The notes: generated by a model from the letters alone, not told the origin. Counted from the stretch's first letter, positions 49,853-62,805 are shown. The stretch: 64,000 bases of DNA from Ceratodon purpureus (GCA_014871385.1 CM026428.1:14910476-14974475); one strand, 5' to 3'. Program-made: numbers and translations.

Positions 49853-52800
49853 TTACGCTTTCAGAGTGGATGACACATCCGTAGCAGGCATTTTCCTACC
49901 GTCAGGCTCTTGCAAATACTTTTGCAGGTGCAAGTATGTCTCCAACCGCGAAACAACAGCTCTGGCATCTGCGTCGCCATTTATCTTGAGTTTTTCAATG
50001 AACTCCGTGACAATAGCTTGCATCACCCTCATGAATGGCTTTGGATACACTTGATAGAGTCTAAATCCTGCCATCTACACAAGCCCCCGAACAGTTGTAT
50101 CAGTTTGCTTAGTTGTTGGTGACAATAGAACCAAAATTGATCATTACCAAGATATACAAAGTAAACTGAAGCTGTTAACAAGGGAACTAGACAATTGGTT
50201 GACCGGAAATGCTCTGGAACAGAAAGAGACAGTTCAATTTGAATATCATACCTTCAAAAATGCCTCTAAAGCTACAGCAGTATTTCGATCTGCCGGAATG
50301 TTATTTAACAAACGCGCACACCATGCCCATCCAGCTGCTAACCCATGTGGATTTTGTCCTCCTGCCACCTCAGTCTGTAAAGAAAACCAACTCAGGCCTC
50401 AATAGGAGAACATCCAAATCAAGCTTTTACCCACTTGTCATCAACAACGTCTTGGCCTCTTATTCATCCTGGATACTCCGCATTACAAAAATCTAATACC
50501 TGAATCATGGCGCCATAAAATGCCATGTATGCAGCCATGCGTGCAACGTAATCATCTGTACTTTCCAACTTCCCATCTTCTTCTCGATACCCTAATGCTT
50601 TATAATAAGCAGCATCACTTTCAAATTGGTCCTGCACGTATTAACCAGAACAAGTACATGAATTGAGTTGAAAACAAAGCTGTGTGACAACGGTTATATT
50701 ATTCTAAAAAATATAAAATAAAGTAGTTGTATCATACCTTAGTGAAAAGATAGTACTTGGGGACGGTGTAGATACAGACTTCGTGCAGTTTTGCAAGCAC
50801 AATGTCCATCACTTGCGGTACCTGTCACATCAGAACTTCCCAATGCTCAATTCCAGAAATAAATTCTTCCTAGATAACGCTGGAGAGTTTCAGAGCAATT
50901 CTTAAAGGGCTCCTGAAAATGAGAATAAGGATCTTGAAACCAAAGGGAATGCCTAACAAAAATAATCCTACTGATTACTGTCTTACAAATAATAGTAATA
51001 TGTAGAGTGTTGTCAAAGTAAAGCACTCATCAAATTAAGGATGTCGTGAATTAAAAGTATTCCGCCGATGTGATTTGAAGTGCAGCTCGATGATAAACTG
51101 TAGGATCTCCATCCATACAAACTTTGGATCACAAGAACTAAATTATTCTCATTACATGAAGTAATAGCATTGAAGCCAAAATCTTACCTGGGAGGCCACG
51201 TTGACAATAACTTGTGCTAATGCAAAGGCAAAGGAAGGGAGCTTCATAACCTGCACCTCGCACTGTGAAAGAAGCTGCTCACAAGCAGCAGCAACAACAG
51301 AAACAGAAATCAGTTTCCTTCAAAAAACTGAGTATTAAATAAATTCCGTGCTCGTTAAACTCAAAACCAATCCAAGGTATAAAATTAGTCAAATAACATA
51401 GCGTACAGAGATTCAAAACGACATTATAGTAGAAATCAATATCGACGTATCAAAGCTGAACCGAGAGACAAGGTAAGTCACCTTCGTTCCCAAAGTAACA
51501 AGTAGGAACTGAGTAGGGACCCGAGTATCATTGAGAAGCTGAAGCAAGTCCCTTGACTTAATCCTGTAAAACATATATTGATCACCATGAGTTATTTTAC
51601 TGCCAAATCATTGACCAAGAAGATGTCATCAATTCATATCTATTGTCTCCTATATTCACACTATATATGTAGACGGAGATCCAAAGAAACGTAGATATCT
51701 GGATGTGGAATGTCAAAAAGGTGAAGGGATGATAACTCACTTCACTTGTTCTTGAGTGGCAGCAATTTGCTGTAGATACTTGATAATCTGCCTTTCGTAG
51801 GTTTTTAACTCCTGTAGATTTGAAACACAATATCAGATTCTTGCAATTGAGTCATTAATATTATAATTCTAATGCTTCTCGCTTCTCATCATGGAAGGCT
51901 ACTTAGCTTCCGTTTCTGACCCACCTTTTGATGAGCTGGATTAGCTCGTAACGGTGCATATACCTCTTGGAATGCCTGCAAATTTTTGAATCGCGACTCC
52001 TCTAATTGGGCTGCTGTAGGTGCCACTTTTGGCTTCAACCCTGAAGTGAAATCAATTCAATCAGTATGCGGTAGAGACCATTTACAAACTGAATAGAAAA
52101 AAATGATTTACAAAGAAATACATCCTTGCATAAGATCTAGAGGGAGTGCTGTTATGACCTGTCGGAGTCTTAATAGTGGGTTCCTTTTTTATAGCATTTT
52201 TCTGTAAGGATTCCTTCTCCTTTGCACTCTGGTCCTCCTTTGATTTTCGATCGTCTTCAGCACGCTTTGAAGCGGCTGCAGCTGCGGCATCCGCTTGCGC
52301 CTTCCTCTTGGCTGCTTCAGCTTCAGCTTTATCCTTTTCAGCCTGAATCCTGGCCTTGATCTGTCGTTCTCTTTCTTCCTTTGCAGCAATTTCTTGCCGA
52401 CGAGCTTCCTCTTCAGCAGCTTCTTTCCTGATCTGACGTGCTTCAAATTGTGATCGTAGTTCATGATCCCTTTGGAGTGCGGAAAGATGTTCATCTCGCA
52501 ATTCAGCACTGGACACAACAATTCACAGCACCCACAGTCACCAAGTTCAGAACTTAGCTCTAATCTGTCAGTAAGTGAGCAGGCAAGATTATCTTTAGTC
52601 CATCAAAAGCCCACATCAACCAACTTAATTTACGGAGTAAACAAATAAATATTCAGTCTCGTTTAAATTATCAATTTTGATGTGTCAAGAATTCAACAAG
52701 GGGATTAATAAGCAAATTGACTGACTAGAAGTAGAATATTTTACGAGTTGGGACAAAAATAGATCACTTACATTTGCCTTTGATCTTGCTTATCAGAACG

Positions 52801-54230
52801 TCTCGCCAACTCACACTTGGCCTCTTTTTCTTTCTCAACGCGTGCCAGCAAGGCTGCCTCTCTTTGAACTTCCTCTTTCAAGGCATTGTCAAGAGCAAAC
52901 CGCCTCTTCCGAAACTCCTCCTGAAATGTTTTCGGTAGAACTTAGCAAGTGAGAATAAGAAACTAATTGAGCTAAACTTTTCTTCCCAGTTACGCTTGAT
53001 GCGGTGCTTACTCCCGTTTCGAAGTAATATTCACAATTCCAAATATGTGGATGCTATTGCCAATGTGTGGATAGTGATATTCCCACTTCCGGTGATAAGT
53101 TCTCAAGACTTGACCATGCGTTAATAGACTTGGTTATAGAAGAACCATTTCCTTGTGCACAATAGTAGCAACTGCATCCGCATATTTTTTGAATACTCAC
53201 CTGTACTCTGTGATGACGTTCTCGCTCTAGCTCTATCAAAGCAGATTCCACATATCCAGTCCGTCCAAGGAGAGGGCTCCTTTCCCATTCCTCCTTCGCA
53301 ACAGCAGGTGTTACTTCCGAATCCCTGAAGCAAAGTCGATACGCGGTGTTTAAATGAGTGCATTGAAAATTTCTGGAAGCAACCACTACCTCAACACGAG
53401 AAAACATGCTCATGCGATAAACATTACTTTCCAGGTCCTAGGCGAGAATTCGAGACCAATGTCTACAACAACTCCATCCTCAGGAATGCTTGATACGCTC
53501 ATCAGCATAAACTGGAATTTACAAGCACGCATTCTACCTTGAGGTTGCCTTTCGACTCTGATCATCGTTCCCAGCATCCACACGGTCAGTGGGCGTTGGC
53601 GCAGGAGAATCGTCTTCTTCATCACTAGACTCTGTTTCAGAGTCAGTGTCAAACGCACTCATTCGAAACGGACCACTCTTCCTGCCGAAGTCTGCTGTGA
53701 CGGACAACTCCCGCCATGATATTCTGCAAACATAATCTGTATTAGAACGCTTCTTCAGCCTTCAAGCTTCTCCGAACTGAAACCCTAAAGTAGATCCACT
53801 CTCTCATTCCAATGCTGAACCACCGTAGATATCCACAGCTGAACAAACTGGCCATACACAGCAATGCAGTCTTCAATGCTACAACGAAACAAACCTTAAT
53901 GAAAAGCCAATCACAAACTTACCCTCGTGCCGTTGAAGGAGGAGGCGTATTATCCAAGGACACGGTAGAAGTGTACCGACTCGCAATCACATCCAACTCC
54001 GATTGCAAGTCTTGTAAAGACCAATCCGGACTGGGATCCACAAACTTCTCAATGACAGGCGCCGCTTTCGACGCGTAAGGACTCTTGACAGTAAGCTGTA
54101 AGCGACCGCCGGGACTAATCCCAGGGCTACTGATCCCAGGACTCTCCTCAGCCGGTGCTCGCGTCTTGGAAGCATAGGGAGGTGACCGGTGCAATGAAAC
54201 GCCATCCGGCGAACCGGACACGGAGAACAT
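49853..54230 (-). CDS. GLE1: GLE1-like mRNA export factor
   Basis: Thirteen exons on the minus strand: 54230-53923, 53723-53538, 53324-53201, 52920-52772, 52508-52159, 52040-51925, 51811-51741, 51563-51482, 51262-51188, 50821-50738, 50631-50500, 50374-50252 and 50074-49853. They sum to 2022 bases, 673 residues, near plant GLE1 size. GLE1 sits at the cytoplasmic side of the nuclear pore and, with inositol hexakisphosphate, activates the DEAD-box ATPase DBP5/LOS4 to release exported mRNA. The N-terminal region is Ser/Pro-rich with an acidic stretch (SETESSDEEDD). The middle is a long Lys/Glu/Ala-rich coiled coil. The GLE1 fold follows with PSFAFALAQVIVNVASQVPQ, YTVPKYYLF, YMAFYGAMIQ, GLAAGWAWCARLLN and GFRLYQVYPKPFMRVM. 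The exon 5 donor (GTCATA) is weak but needed for frame. The upstream region holds degenerate tandem repeats. Confidence 0.93.
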
Positions 54231-54267
54231 CTTGATGAATTAGGTCGCTCCTCTGGCTAGGCAAACC

Positions 54268-55290
54268 TTGAACCCGCTCAAGAGCAACAAAATAAGCCCG
54301 ACATTGCGTGGATTGCTATGTGGAAACGGAACAACCTTACAACAGAACAGCAAAAGCGAGAGAGTTAATAATTGCAGCCATTTTAGCTCCTAAACTGAAA
54401 CTTCAGCCAATTGTTAAATCCCCGCTGTCACATGTATTGGTTTCTACTGATTGCGCAAGTGCGATTCTAGAGATCTGGTGGACTGTGCCGCTCCTCTAGC
54501 TATGCAAACTCCAAGGATCGGTCAAAAGGAGGAAATTGAGGCCAGCATTGCAAGATTCACTGTGCGCAAACGCGACAAAGACTAAGACAGAGCACTACAG
54601 AATTCAAGAAACGAAGCCTGCGGAGATTTAAGCCTGTGAAGTAAAACCTGAACCATTCGGAAATACCGCTATATTTCTCCTGATTCACTTCTACTAATAC
54701 CGCAAATTGCAAGTGATATGTCGCATCAATAAAAACCCTAGATTCGCTCAAAATCAACAAAACTAGCTAGCATATTGTCCGGAAAGGCAATAAAACCTAA
54801 ATCAGAGCAGCCAAAGAAAGAGAGAGACAGGAAGAATGCGATCGTTTCGGCTCCCGAAGTGAAACTTATATCAAAAACTGGATGCTCAATCAAACACATA
54901 CGTCCCCACTGATTGCGCAAGTGCGATTCTATCAATGGCGCAATCGCCGAGACCGAGACTCCTCACCTCTGTCTACAGAAACCCTAAAATCACTCTCAAA
55001 AACCGAGACCACCATTCCACGGATTATCGATCCACAAAAGCCATAAACCCTAGAACAGAGCAACAAAAGAGAGAAAATGTAGCCAATCCTACCACTAATT
55101 TTGACGCCCGCTCTCCAAAATCCGATGCAGGATCCTCCTAATCGCGCAACCAATGCCCGAGCGATACCTCGGGGAGCAAAAATCCCCCCTAGACACGCGC
55201 AAGCACAAGAAATCAAGACCAGCATCACCTAAATCGTCGTTATGCTCCAAACCTTAAACCCCAGAACAGAGCAGCCAACGAGAGAACGAG
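54268..55290. repeat. Degenerate tandem duplications upstream of GLE1
   Basis: A phrase like CAGAGCAGCCAAAGAGAGAG recurs near 54347, 54803, 55053 and 55266, each time preceded by a CCCTAAA-type segment. An exact 24-bp segment beginning ACTGATTGCGCAAGTGCGAT occurs at 54446 and again at 54908. The unit appears to be about 210-250 bp. This lies in the presumed promoter and leader region of the minus-strand GLE1 gene. Confidence 0.6.
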
Positions 55291-55998
55291 TGAAGTGAAG
55301 CGAGTAGCGTACGCGTAGTTTCGGACGCCCGCTTCTCCTCGCTGCGCCAGTGCAGTGGCCGCGTCGTAGCTTCAAAAACTGGGGCGTCTTTGCAGGTGTA
55401 GACACTTACCCTGGCCCCGCTCCAACCAAGGCCTGCATTGCATCGATTCTGATCCTGTGTGCTGGTCTTGCGTAGTGCGTGCTTGTTGGCGAGTTCTCCT
55501 ACCATACGGATTGCGCAACTAGTTGTCGCAGTTGTAGAAAATTTGGTGGAAAATCTTCAGCTCGGTGACTCTTCCATGATGCGCGTCACCAAAAGGTTTA
55601 TCGTAACTTACTTCTTTTTAATATTGCAAAATCAATAGGGGTGTTCAGAGCACATTTGAGGACCACTTGAAAGACCACTAGTTCTCATCGCCGGGACCAC
55701 CATACTTAGAGGACCCCACATGAGGGCCCCAAACTCACTTGAATTTTAATGAGTTGGCAAGAGGAGAGTGGACGCTAGAAACAAGATGAGAGTGGACGCT
55801 TTCATTCTTCAAAATGTTATCATATGATTATTAAAGAATTGGTTAATTTTGAATTTTAAAATATCAAAGAACCATCAAAACCAAGTTCTCCAATGGTTTC
55901 AAGTGTTGAAGATCTACACCTATGGAATTAAATTCTTTATATTTAACTTTCAAGGACAACAATTGATCGAAATTTGCTTCAAAGACTTTAAAACATGT
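55291..55998. other. Intergenic
   Basis: A GC-rich patch at 55320-55450 followed by AT-rich DNA. It may contain the distal GLE1 promoter. No gene recognised. Confidence 0.4.
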
Positions 55999-56877
55999 TT
56001 AACCCCTAATTGACCAAGGATGTTTTTGCTCAAAATTGCCACCAAATAGTCCTTTTTGAAAGCAAGCTGGATAGTGCAAAATTGAAACCAACTTTGGTAT
56101 TTCCAACCGTATTTCCAACCGTAAGATCTTGTATCTAACTACTATGTCTATGTGCATGTCAAATCTCACAATCTCATTCCTTACCATTAGAGAGATTATA
56201 ACATTCAAAGTTGAAAAAAAAGTTTTATTTACCCTGCAAAAAGAGGGCAGCAGTATTTTGGGTCCAAAAAAATGGTTTTTTTGAGTAGATTTGGATGGCG
56301 TCTCTCTAGATTCTTGTTCCTGGGTGAGTTAGGTACATGTCCACAAAATCTCATACCCATACAAGGTGTAGAACCTTGAGAAAATCATCAATTTCCACAA
56401 GGGGGTATGCTGAAATTCACATACAAAGGCCGTTTTTTTACAATAAAAATAGCATATGAAAAATTCTTGGATTAAAAATCCAAACGGTGGAAACATGCTC
56501 TAGTGGCTTTTCTACATATAAAAATTTTTATTTTTGGAAAAAACTAAAATCTTGATTTTTGTTGGAATTTCAAAGTTTTGTCTTTAGACAGATTTGGGCA
56601 GATTTCGTCAGTTTTGGGCAGTTTTGGGCAATTTCGGGCAGAAATTGCTGCATTCACAGTGGCTGAGAGCCTGCCCGTGGAAGGGCGTTTTATGCTCAGA
56701 GGAGCATAATTGTTGCTCACTTCATCCAAAATAAATAAAAAAAATATCCCCATAAACCTTTTGAAAAAACCTTTCTCCACAAAAAAATTCAAAAAATTTC
56801 AAGTAAATTTGAATTTTTAGGAACCTGCCCAAATTTCAAAAACGCCCATTCTAGGACTTTGGTCAATTAGGGGTTAA
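55999..56877. mobile_element. TTAA-flanked inverted-repeat element, copy C
   Basis: Bounded by TTAA-CCCCTAATTGACCAA and its exact inverse, a 15-bp perfect terminal repeat. The interior matches copy B (32248-33116) in the same orientation, including GGTGGAAACATGCTCTA versus GGTGGGAACATGCTCTA and the GGGCAGTTTT cluster. No coding capacity. Confidence 0.82.
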
Positions 56878-57214
56878 ATAATTCTTCACTTCATTAAGAT
56901 AAATTTTAAAAGTCTAAATTCAATTTCACAATTCTTTATTACAATCTGAACCCAATGGAAAGTTTGAAATGCACCAACAAGATGATCCATATAGCAATTT
57001 CACATACAGTGGAAGTGTACTCAACATGTGAAAAGGTATCACAACCACAATGAAGTGTAAAAATTATGTAAGCTTCAAGAATCTACATTAGATCCAGAAT
57101 TTACAACAATGGAATGGCCTTCCGAATACGGCAGGGACCCTGGCAACTGTTACACCGAACTGCTTACGACACTATCACATAGGCTCAAATTTGTACAACA
57201 CAGGAGCAAGTTAA

Positions 57215-57361
57215 GGCCCCTCACACACTAGAGGCAACTTGGACGAACGGCAATGAGTTGGAGGAATAGCATTGGTTTTTATTGAGCATTTGAACCAATG
57301 CTATTCGTCCAACTCACTGCCGTTGCCGTTGGTCCAAGTTGCCTCCCGTGTGGGTTAGACC
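57215..57361. mobile_element. Tourist-like fold-back MITE, 147 bp
   Basis: Nearly the whole element is an imperfect hairpin: GAGGCAACTTGGACGAACGG near the left has its inverse near the right, and ACCAATGCTATT occurs inverted in the middle. TAA flanks it at 57212-57214 and 57362-57364, as in PIF/Harbinger MITEs. It lies about 120 bp beyond the stop codon of the RHD3-like gene. Confidence 0.85.
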
Positions 57362-57482
57362 TAAGTCCTGCGTAGACTTGAGCACAACTTCAGCAAACAT
57401 ACTCCTCATAAGAGTCATTATATTCCAACCTTGTCATTTCTTGTCGCTCGCAGTAATCGCCGTCTCTTTCCCTGATCCTGCT

Positions 57483-60153
57483 TTAAATTGCAGCAGCTAT
57501 CACTGCACCGCCAGTTGCTGCAACTGCACCAACTCCTAGTGCGGCACCCGTGACAACTAATTTGTGACGATCACTTTTTGCAGCTCTGTTTTCTGTTCTG
57601 ACCCTGCCGATAGGACCCTGGATTTGATTTTCGAACGATTCCCATATGGCCTTGAACTGGGCAGGCGTGATGAGGGTGTTGGTGTCGGAGACATTGTGCC
57701 ATGATGACTTTGTGGAGAGCAAACGCAGAGCTTCATCACGCATTTCTTTGGGTTTTTTGGTACCATTCCAATGTCTCAAAATCCTTCCAATAATAGGGCT
57801 CTCCGGGACGACCACCAGATTGCTCAGACAGCCAGACTCGATATCAATGCCATTACTGTGGTCGGCATCGTCAACCTCTTCGTCAGTACTGGAAGCCTGG
57901 AAGTTGTCGCTGTCTGTGTCCTCGTTAGAACTAAAAACTTGTCGGTTGTCACCTTCAATCACTTCATCACTGTCGATCTCTTCATCACTATCAATCTCTT
58001 CGCCCAATCTGACAGCAACCAACGAGCAAAGAAGCTCCAAGGAAGATGATTTCCCTTCACGAGTGATAGCACCGATGTCATGACACTTCGTCGCCCATTG
58101 CCTAGGTGATCTGTCATCTTCAAGCGTTAAAATCTCATTGAACCTCGTCATCATCAAGTCGGGTGCACGGTTGGCTTCAGCTTTGGCCTTCTTCACGACG
58201 CAATATCGTCCATACTTTGCGATTGATTTTTGCATCTCGTTTGTCTCTTCTGGCGTTAGATCATAGCCAAGAAGTTTAGCCTTGAACTGGGTTTGAGCTT
58301 TCGCAACTTCTTCGTTTAAAACACTCCGGATGTCTGACCATATAACAGAAGTAGATTTTGAACTAGATTTCCCCGCCTCAGCTAGGAGATTAGCTGTGCG
58401 TACTCCAAGGCCAGCTTCTAGATTCTTCTCCATCAAAGATTTCACCGCAGCATATCTCGCCTTACGCTTCTCCTGCCAAGAGGCCTCCATATTGCGCAAT
58501 AGCTCCTTCCACTGCGCTGATGAATCCCAATTTGAGAGTGCGACTTTTGCATCTGCGAACATTTAACATTTTAAACTCACCGTCACAAACTCACAATGCA
58601 AATCAATAAACCTCAGCAATCTTCGACTAAGATACAAAAGTTGATGTTTAATACACTCATGTAATCAAATTACAACTCCAATCCTGTAGGATTCTAGGAC
58701 CCTACTTAGACTCACATGCAATCGAAATCTCATGTGCTGATGTTCAATCTACATCATTCTTTCCAAAACTAAAACTTCTGGACAATTCTACAAAATATTA
58801 GATTCCCTCGAACTTCCAGGAACTATCAGAACGCACAAGCAAATATTCTTAATTTAATAAATACACAAGGGACAAAAGTAAAAGGGGAAATCTCCACTAC
58901 GCACCGTCACATCCACGCTCGAATATGTTCAACGCTTCTAGCTTTACATTGGTGTAAAAATTCTTCGTATCACGATTCAACTCAATTTTAGAACACAAGC
59001 TCTTCTCGAACTGGTCCTGGACCTGGGCTTGATGATGTTCAATTTGTTTCAAATAAAAAGGCTTCAAAATACTAAAAATTTCAGAAGTCAAATTTTTTAG
59101 CTTGGATTCCGTGATGTCCTTTCTAAACCAGGTGGTATCCTTACGATACCCGTCCAAGTACCTCTTGACCAGATTATTCACAGTAATCCCGAATCCTTTC
59201 ACAATTCCCGTCTGCGCCCCTTTCGTCACAGATAGCCACTCCTTGTCCTCCTTCAACTCTTGGAGCTTCTCTTTCACAATTTGATCACATCGCACGGTGG
59301 CCACCATGACCGCTTGCGCGGGTAAATCTAGATCCTTGTTCTCTTTGATCTTCTGCCAGATATCCTTGATATATTGCAAGAACGACTCGCCAGGTACGGT
59401 GTCATTGCGATGACCTGCAAGTCCTCGTGGTGCAGTCGAGTTCTGGAATTGCTCCCTGAGCTCCGCAACCTGCTCCTCGAATTCCGGTCTCCTGTGTTCG
59501 AAGTTCGGCAGGGATACCACGACCACAGTGAAGAAGTAGTCCATGGAAGCCTCCTTGTACTCCGGGGGCTTAGGTACCTTTCCCCAAATATCTTTGAGAC
59601 TATCCCGCAGTTGATTCTCCACCGTTACTAGGGGCGTAATCGGCGACTCGTCACGAATCACCAACATGAGCGTTGTCTTTCGCAGGGAACACTTCACGCG
59701 CATCATCACCTCAAAAATAGTCTTGAACAGCGGCAGGTTAGCCGCCTTCTCGCGTCCAATGTCATGGAACCAGATGTTGATCATCAAAACATCGGACACG
59801 ACCAGTGCAAACAGCGCACTCTGCCTCTCAAATACTGTATCATCCTCTCCTCTCTCCGCACCGTCTGTGCCCTCGAGGTCCACAACCAATGTTAACGGCG
59901 TCAGACCCTTCGCCTTCGCCAACCACACTCCCTGCGTAGTCTGCTGCCGCCCTTTTAACGCGTCCATCTCCGCGAAGCTCGTGCTGAACAAGCGATTTAG
60001 CAATGTGCTCTTCCCACTGCTCTGCGGACCTATGATGGCGACCACCACATACGAAGATCCACATCTCTTCAACTGAACAGTCTGAAGAAATCTCTCTAGC
60101 TCTTTGTCTTTGAAAGTACCATCGCTATCCACCAACTGCAGTGTGCAAGCCAT
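57483..60153 (-). CDS. RHD3/Sey1/atlastin-like dynamin-family GTPase, divergent C-terminus
   Basis: Two exons, 60153-58905 and 58552-57483, join in frame to 772 residues. RHD3 proteins fuse ER tubules. GTPase motifs are GPQSSGKST (42-50), QQTTQGVW, DLEGTDGAERGEDDTVFERQ in part, and the RD-type motif VIRDESPITPL. The start follows RHD3 practice (MACTLQLVDSDGTF); an upstream in-frame TTG at 60168 is not needed. The middle helical domain is recognisable up to TLITPAQFKAIWESF. Beyond that, canonical RHD3 has two membrane helices forming the ER hairpin. Here they are missing, and the protein ends in a Gly/Ala-rich tail of about 25 residues (VVTGAALGVGAVAATGGAVI). An acidic Asp/Ser-rich insert with a repeated EEIDSD unit lies at about residues 610-650. 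It may be a soluble or tail-anchored paralogue. Confidence 0.87.
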
Positions 60154-60210
60154 CGCCAAACAACTCAAAAAAAAACTTAGTGACTCTCATATCATGAGTA
60201 TAGACGTGGT

Positions 60211-60700
60211 TCGGCGTTAAATATAAGAGCAGTTGGTAAAGACTAGTCAAACCTCAATAAGTGTTACCTTGATAAGTGTTAAAATACTATATGTGTTTTG
60301 GAGATTTTCGCTCCCTAAAATAGTGAACTACCTCGATAAGTGTTATGTAAAATAATGTCACCTCGATATGTGATGTTCGGCGTTAATTATGAGGGGAATA
60401 TGTGCCACAAACTTGCAGTTGGTAAAGACTAGTCACACCTCAATAAGTGTTACCTCGATAAGTGTTAAAATACTATATGTATTATGGAGATTTTTGCTCC
60501 CTAAAATAGTGTTACCTCGATAAGTGTTATGTAAAATAGTGTCACCTCAATAAGTGATATATAAAATAGTGTTACCTCGATAAGTGTTTTCGTGGTGTTG
60601 TGGTGGTGTTATATAAAATACTACTTCTCTCTTCACCGCTTTGGTGGTATTTTTGCTTCCCACTTGCAACACAGTTCTCGGTATTTGTGTTACCTCGATA
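60211..60700. repeat. Array of CCTCGATAAGTGTTA motifs upstream of the RHD3-like gene
   Basis: About ten copies of CCTC(G/A)ATAAGTGTTA or close variants occur between 60252 and 60706, inside a larger duplication (the phrase CAGTTGGTAAAGACTAGTCA appears at about 60229 and 60416). Such motifs are typical of the ends of pogo/Tigger-type elements. The array begins within 100 bp of the start codon, so it lies in the promoter or leader. Confidence 0.65.
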
Positions 60701-60808
60701 AGTGTTTCGGTGGTGTTTTGGTGGTGTTATATAAAATACTACTTCTCTCTTCACCGCTTTGGTGGTGTTTTTGCTTCCCACTTGCAACACAGTTCTCGGT
60801 ATTTGTGT
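60584..60808. repeat. Two-copy tandem duplication, unit about 118 bp
   Basis: The segment from GTGGTGGTGTTATATAAAAT through CTCGGTATTTGTGT is present twice in tandem with only a few differences. Near-identity indicates a recent duplication. Confidence 0.88.
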
Positions 60809-60861
60809 CAAAAGAAAATTTAGAAAAAACTAAAACGATGAGAGTCGAGATCCTACTTTAG

Positions 60862-62222
60862 CTTGGATGAAGACCAGCTTGTGGGGCTTAAGTGAATTTA
60901 TGGAGGATGCTATTTTGCAGAATTAATGACCTAATGGCTTCTTGTGTGGTTGTTGAAAAATATACACCAATTGATTATCATCTTTTCATTTTAAATTTAA
61001 AATAAAATGGAATAGAATTTTGGTGTGAATAATAACCACCAATTAGTGTAAATAACACCAAATTCATTGATTTAACATTCGTTGAATACGTGTGTATTCA
61101 AAAGTTCCTTAACACATGCAGTTTAAACACAATTTTGACTATCGTGAAGATCTTTTTTTGCATTTGAGGTAAACCAATGACATATAGCTTGACAAATCTA
61201 TTTTCTATTCTAGATTAAAATTTTGAAAAATACCTAAAATTGATTGATTTATAGCTGGTATAAGATGAAAGTATATAACCGTGGCTACTACTTGATTTTC
61301 CATGGTTTTAGGTTTTTTCATTATATTTTGAACTAAAAGATAATTTTTTAGCACGGTAATTAGTACAAGGTTTTTTGTTGTTATATGCATCTATGGTAAA
61401 TATTTTGTAATTTTTTAGTATAACCTATATTTGATATGCATTTTTTTATATTCAAAAATATATATTAATTATACAATGAAACCATTAATTTTGATAAAAT
61501 TATTGCTTGTAGATAACATGTGTATTTAGCTAAGAAAAATTAAAACTTCATATTTTACATTATTTATAATAGCAATATAGAGTATCCAAATAAAAAGTCT
61601 ATTTTTGTGGTCATAGGCTCCAGCATTTGAAGGTTTTCAAACACAATTCAAAATAAAAAACCTCAATACTTGCCCTTTTAAAGAATATTAGGTGGATAAA
61701 GGTATAAAATGATGGTGAACCCTAAATCACTAATTTGGTTGATATAAAATTCAATAAAATCAATCCCAATGGTAAGAGTGTTGTAAGATTTAATTGTAAT
61801 TTTATTTTAATTTTTTTTTTTTGTTACTTAAAAATTGATGAAATTGAATTCAAAATGGCACTTCAAAGTTTTTTTGTTAAGATATTTGGCAAGTACAAAA
61901 CATGGCTTTTTGTATCATTTGCTTTACTTATCAAAATATTACAATAAAGATTTAAAAAGAAACATCTATCTCCAATGTATATATCAAGGATAAAAAATAT
62001 CATAATTTAAAAATGATTTAAGATTTTGTTGTGAAATTTTAAAAATCTCATAACTTCTTTAATATTTATAAAAAATTGATGATATTTTTTTTTGTTTAAA
62101 AGGTATTCTAAATGTCTACCTTCACCAAAAAATAAATTTAAAGAAGATTTTTTTTTATTGCAATTATAGATATCTGCCCAAAATCCGGTGACGCCATTTT
62201 GATCCTCTCAGTCCTTTAGGGG
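60862..62222. other. AT-rich intergenic DNA
   Basis: Very AT-rich with many A and T runs. No gene recognised. Confidence 0.5.
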
Positions 62223-62226
62223 TTAA
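62212..62226. mobile_element. Solo right end of a TTAA-flanked element, copy D
   Basis: GTCCTTTAGGGG-TTAA matches the right ends of copies A and B exactly over the last 12 bases. I found no matching left end upstream, so this is a truncated copy. Confidence 0.5.
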
Positions 62227-62805
62227 ACTTCCAAATTTGGAAATTATAAACTATCTTGACAAAAGAACATAAAAGGAATTGTACCCTTCGATTGAAAAGT
62301 TTTGAAAGTTAACTCGTTTTGAAACAAATTTAAAAATACATTAATTTGAAACAAATTTTGAACCGTTTTGTTGCAAGTGCATTAGATTGGGTGTTTGCCT
62401 ACACACATCAGCAATAGCTCTCCTCATTTCTAACCCTAATTCGACTACTGTCCACCTTTCTCTCCAATCTCATGCCCAGTAAAGGACCTGCAAAATGAAA
62501 TAACTCCGGAGGATCTCTACTACACATAAAAACCTCCCCAAAACTTCCCCTTTCAGCAAATGAAGATGAAAACACAAAATTGAAGATCGCAAGCTGGTGA
62601 TTCAAGTTATTGACCTGTTGACATCAGATTATGCATCCATGATCCATAGTTCTGTGGATTGGTTCCCACTAAATTCTCAGTTTTGGTGTAACAACGTTTC
62701 TTTTTACTCCATCTAAATTTAGCACATGAATAGTTCTAAAAATAAAAAAATTACCGCATATCATTTTCTGATTTAATTGAATTGGAAATCTAAACATCGA
62801 GTTGT

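Noticed and set aside
52189-52521. 110-codon Lys/Arg-rich minus-strand frame
   Set aside because: Frame-shifted shadow of the GLE1 coiled-coil exon.
60153-60168. Longer N-terminus of the RHD3-like protein from TTG at 60168
   Set aside because: The ATG at 60153 gives an N-terminus that matches the family, and a TTG start is not expected in a plant nuclear gene.
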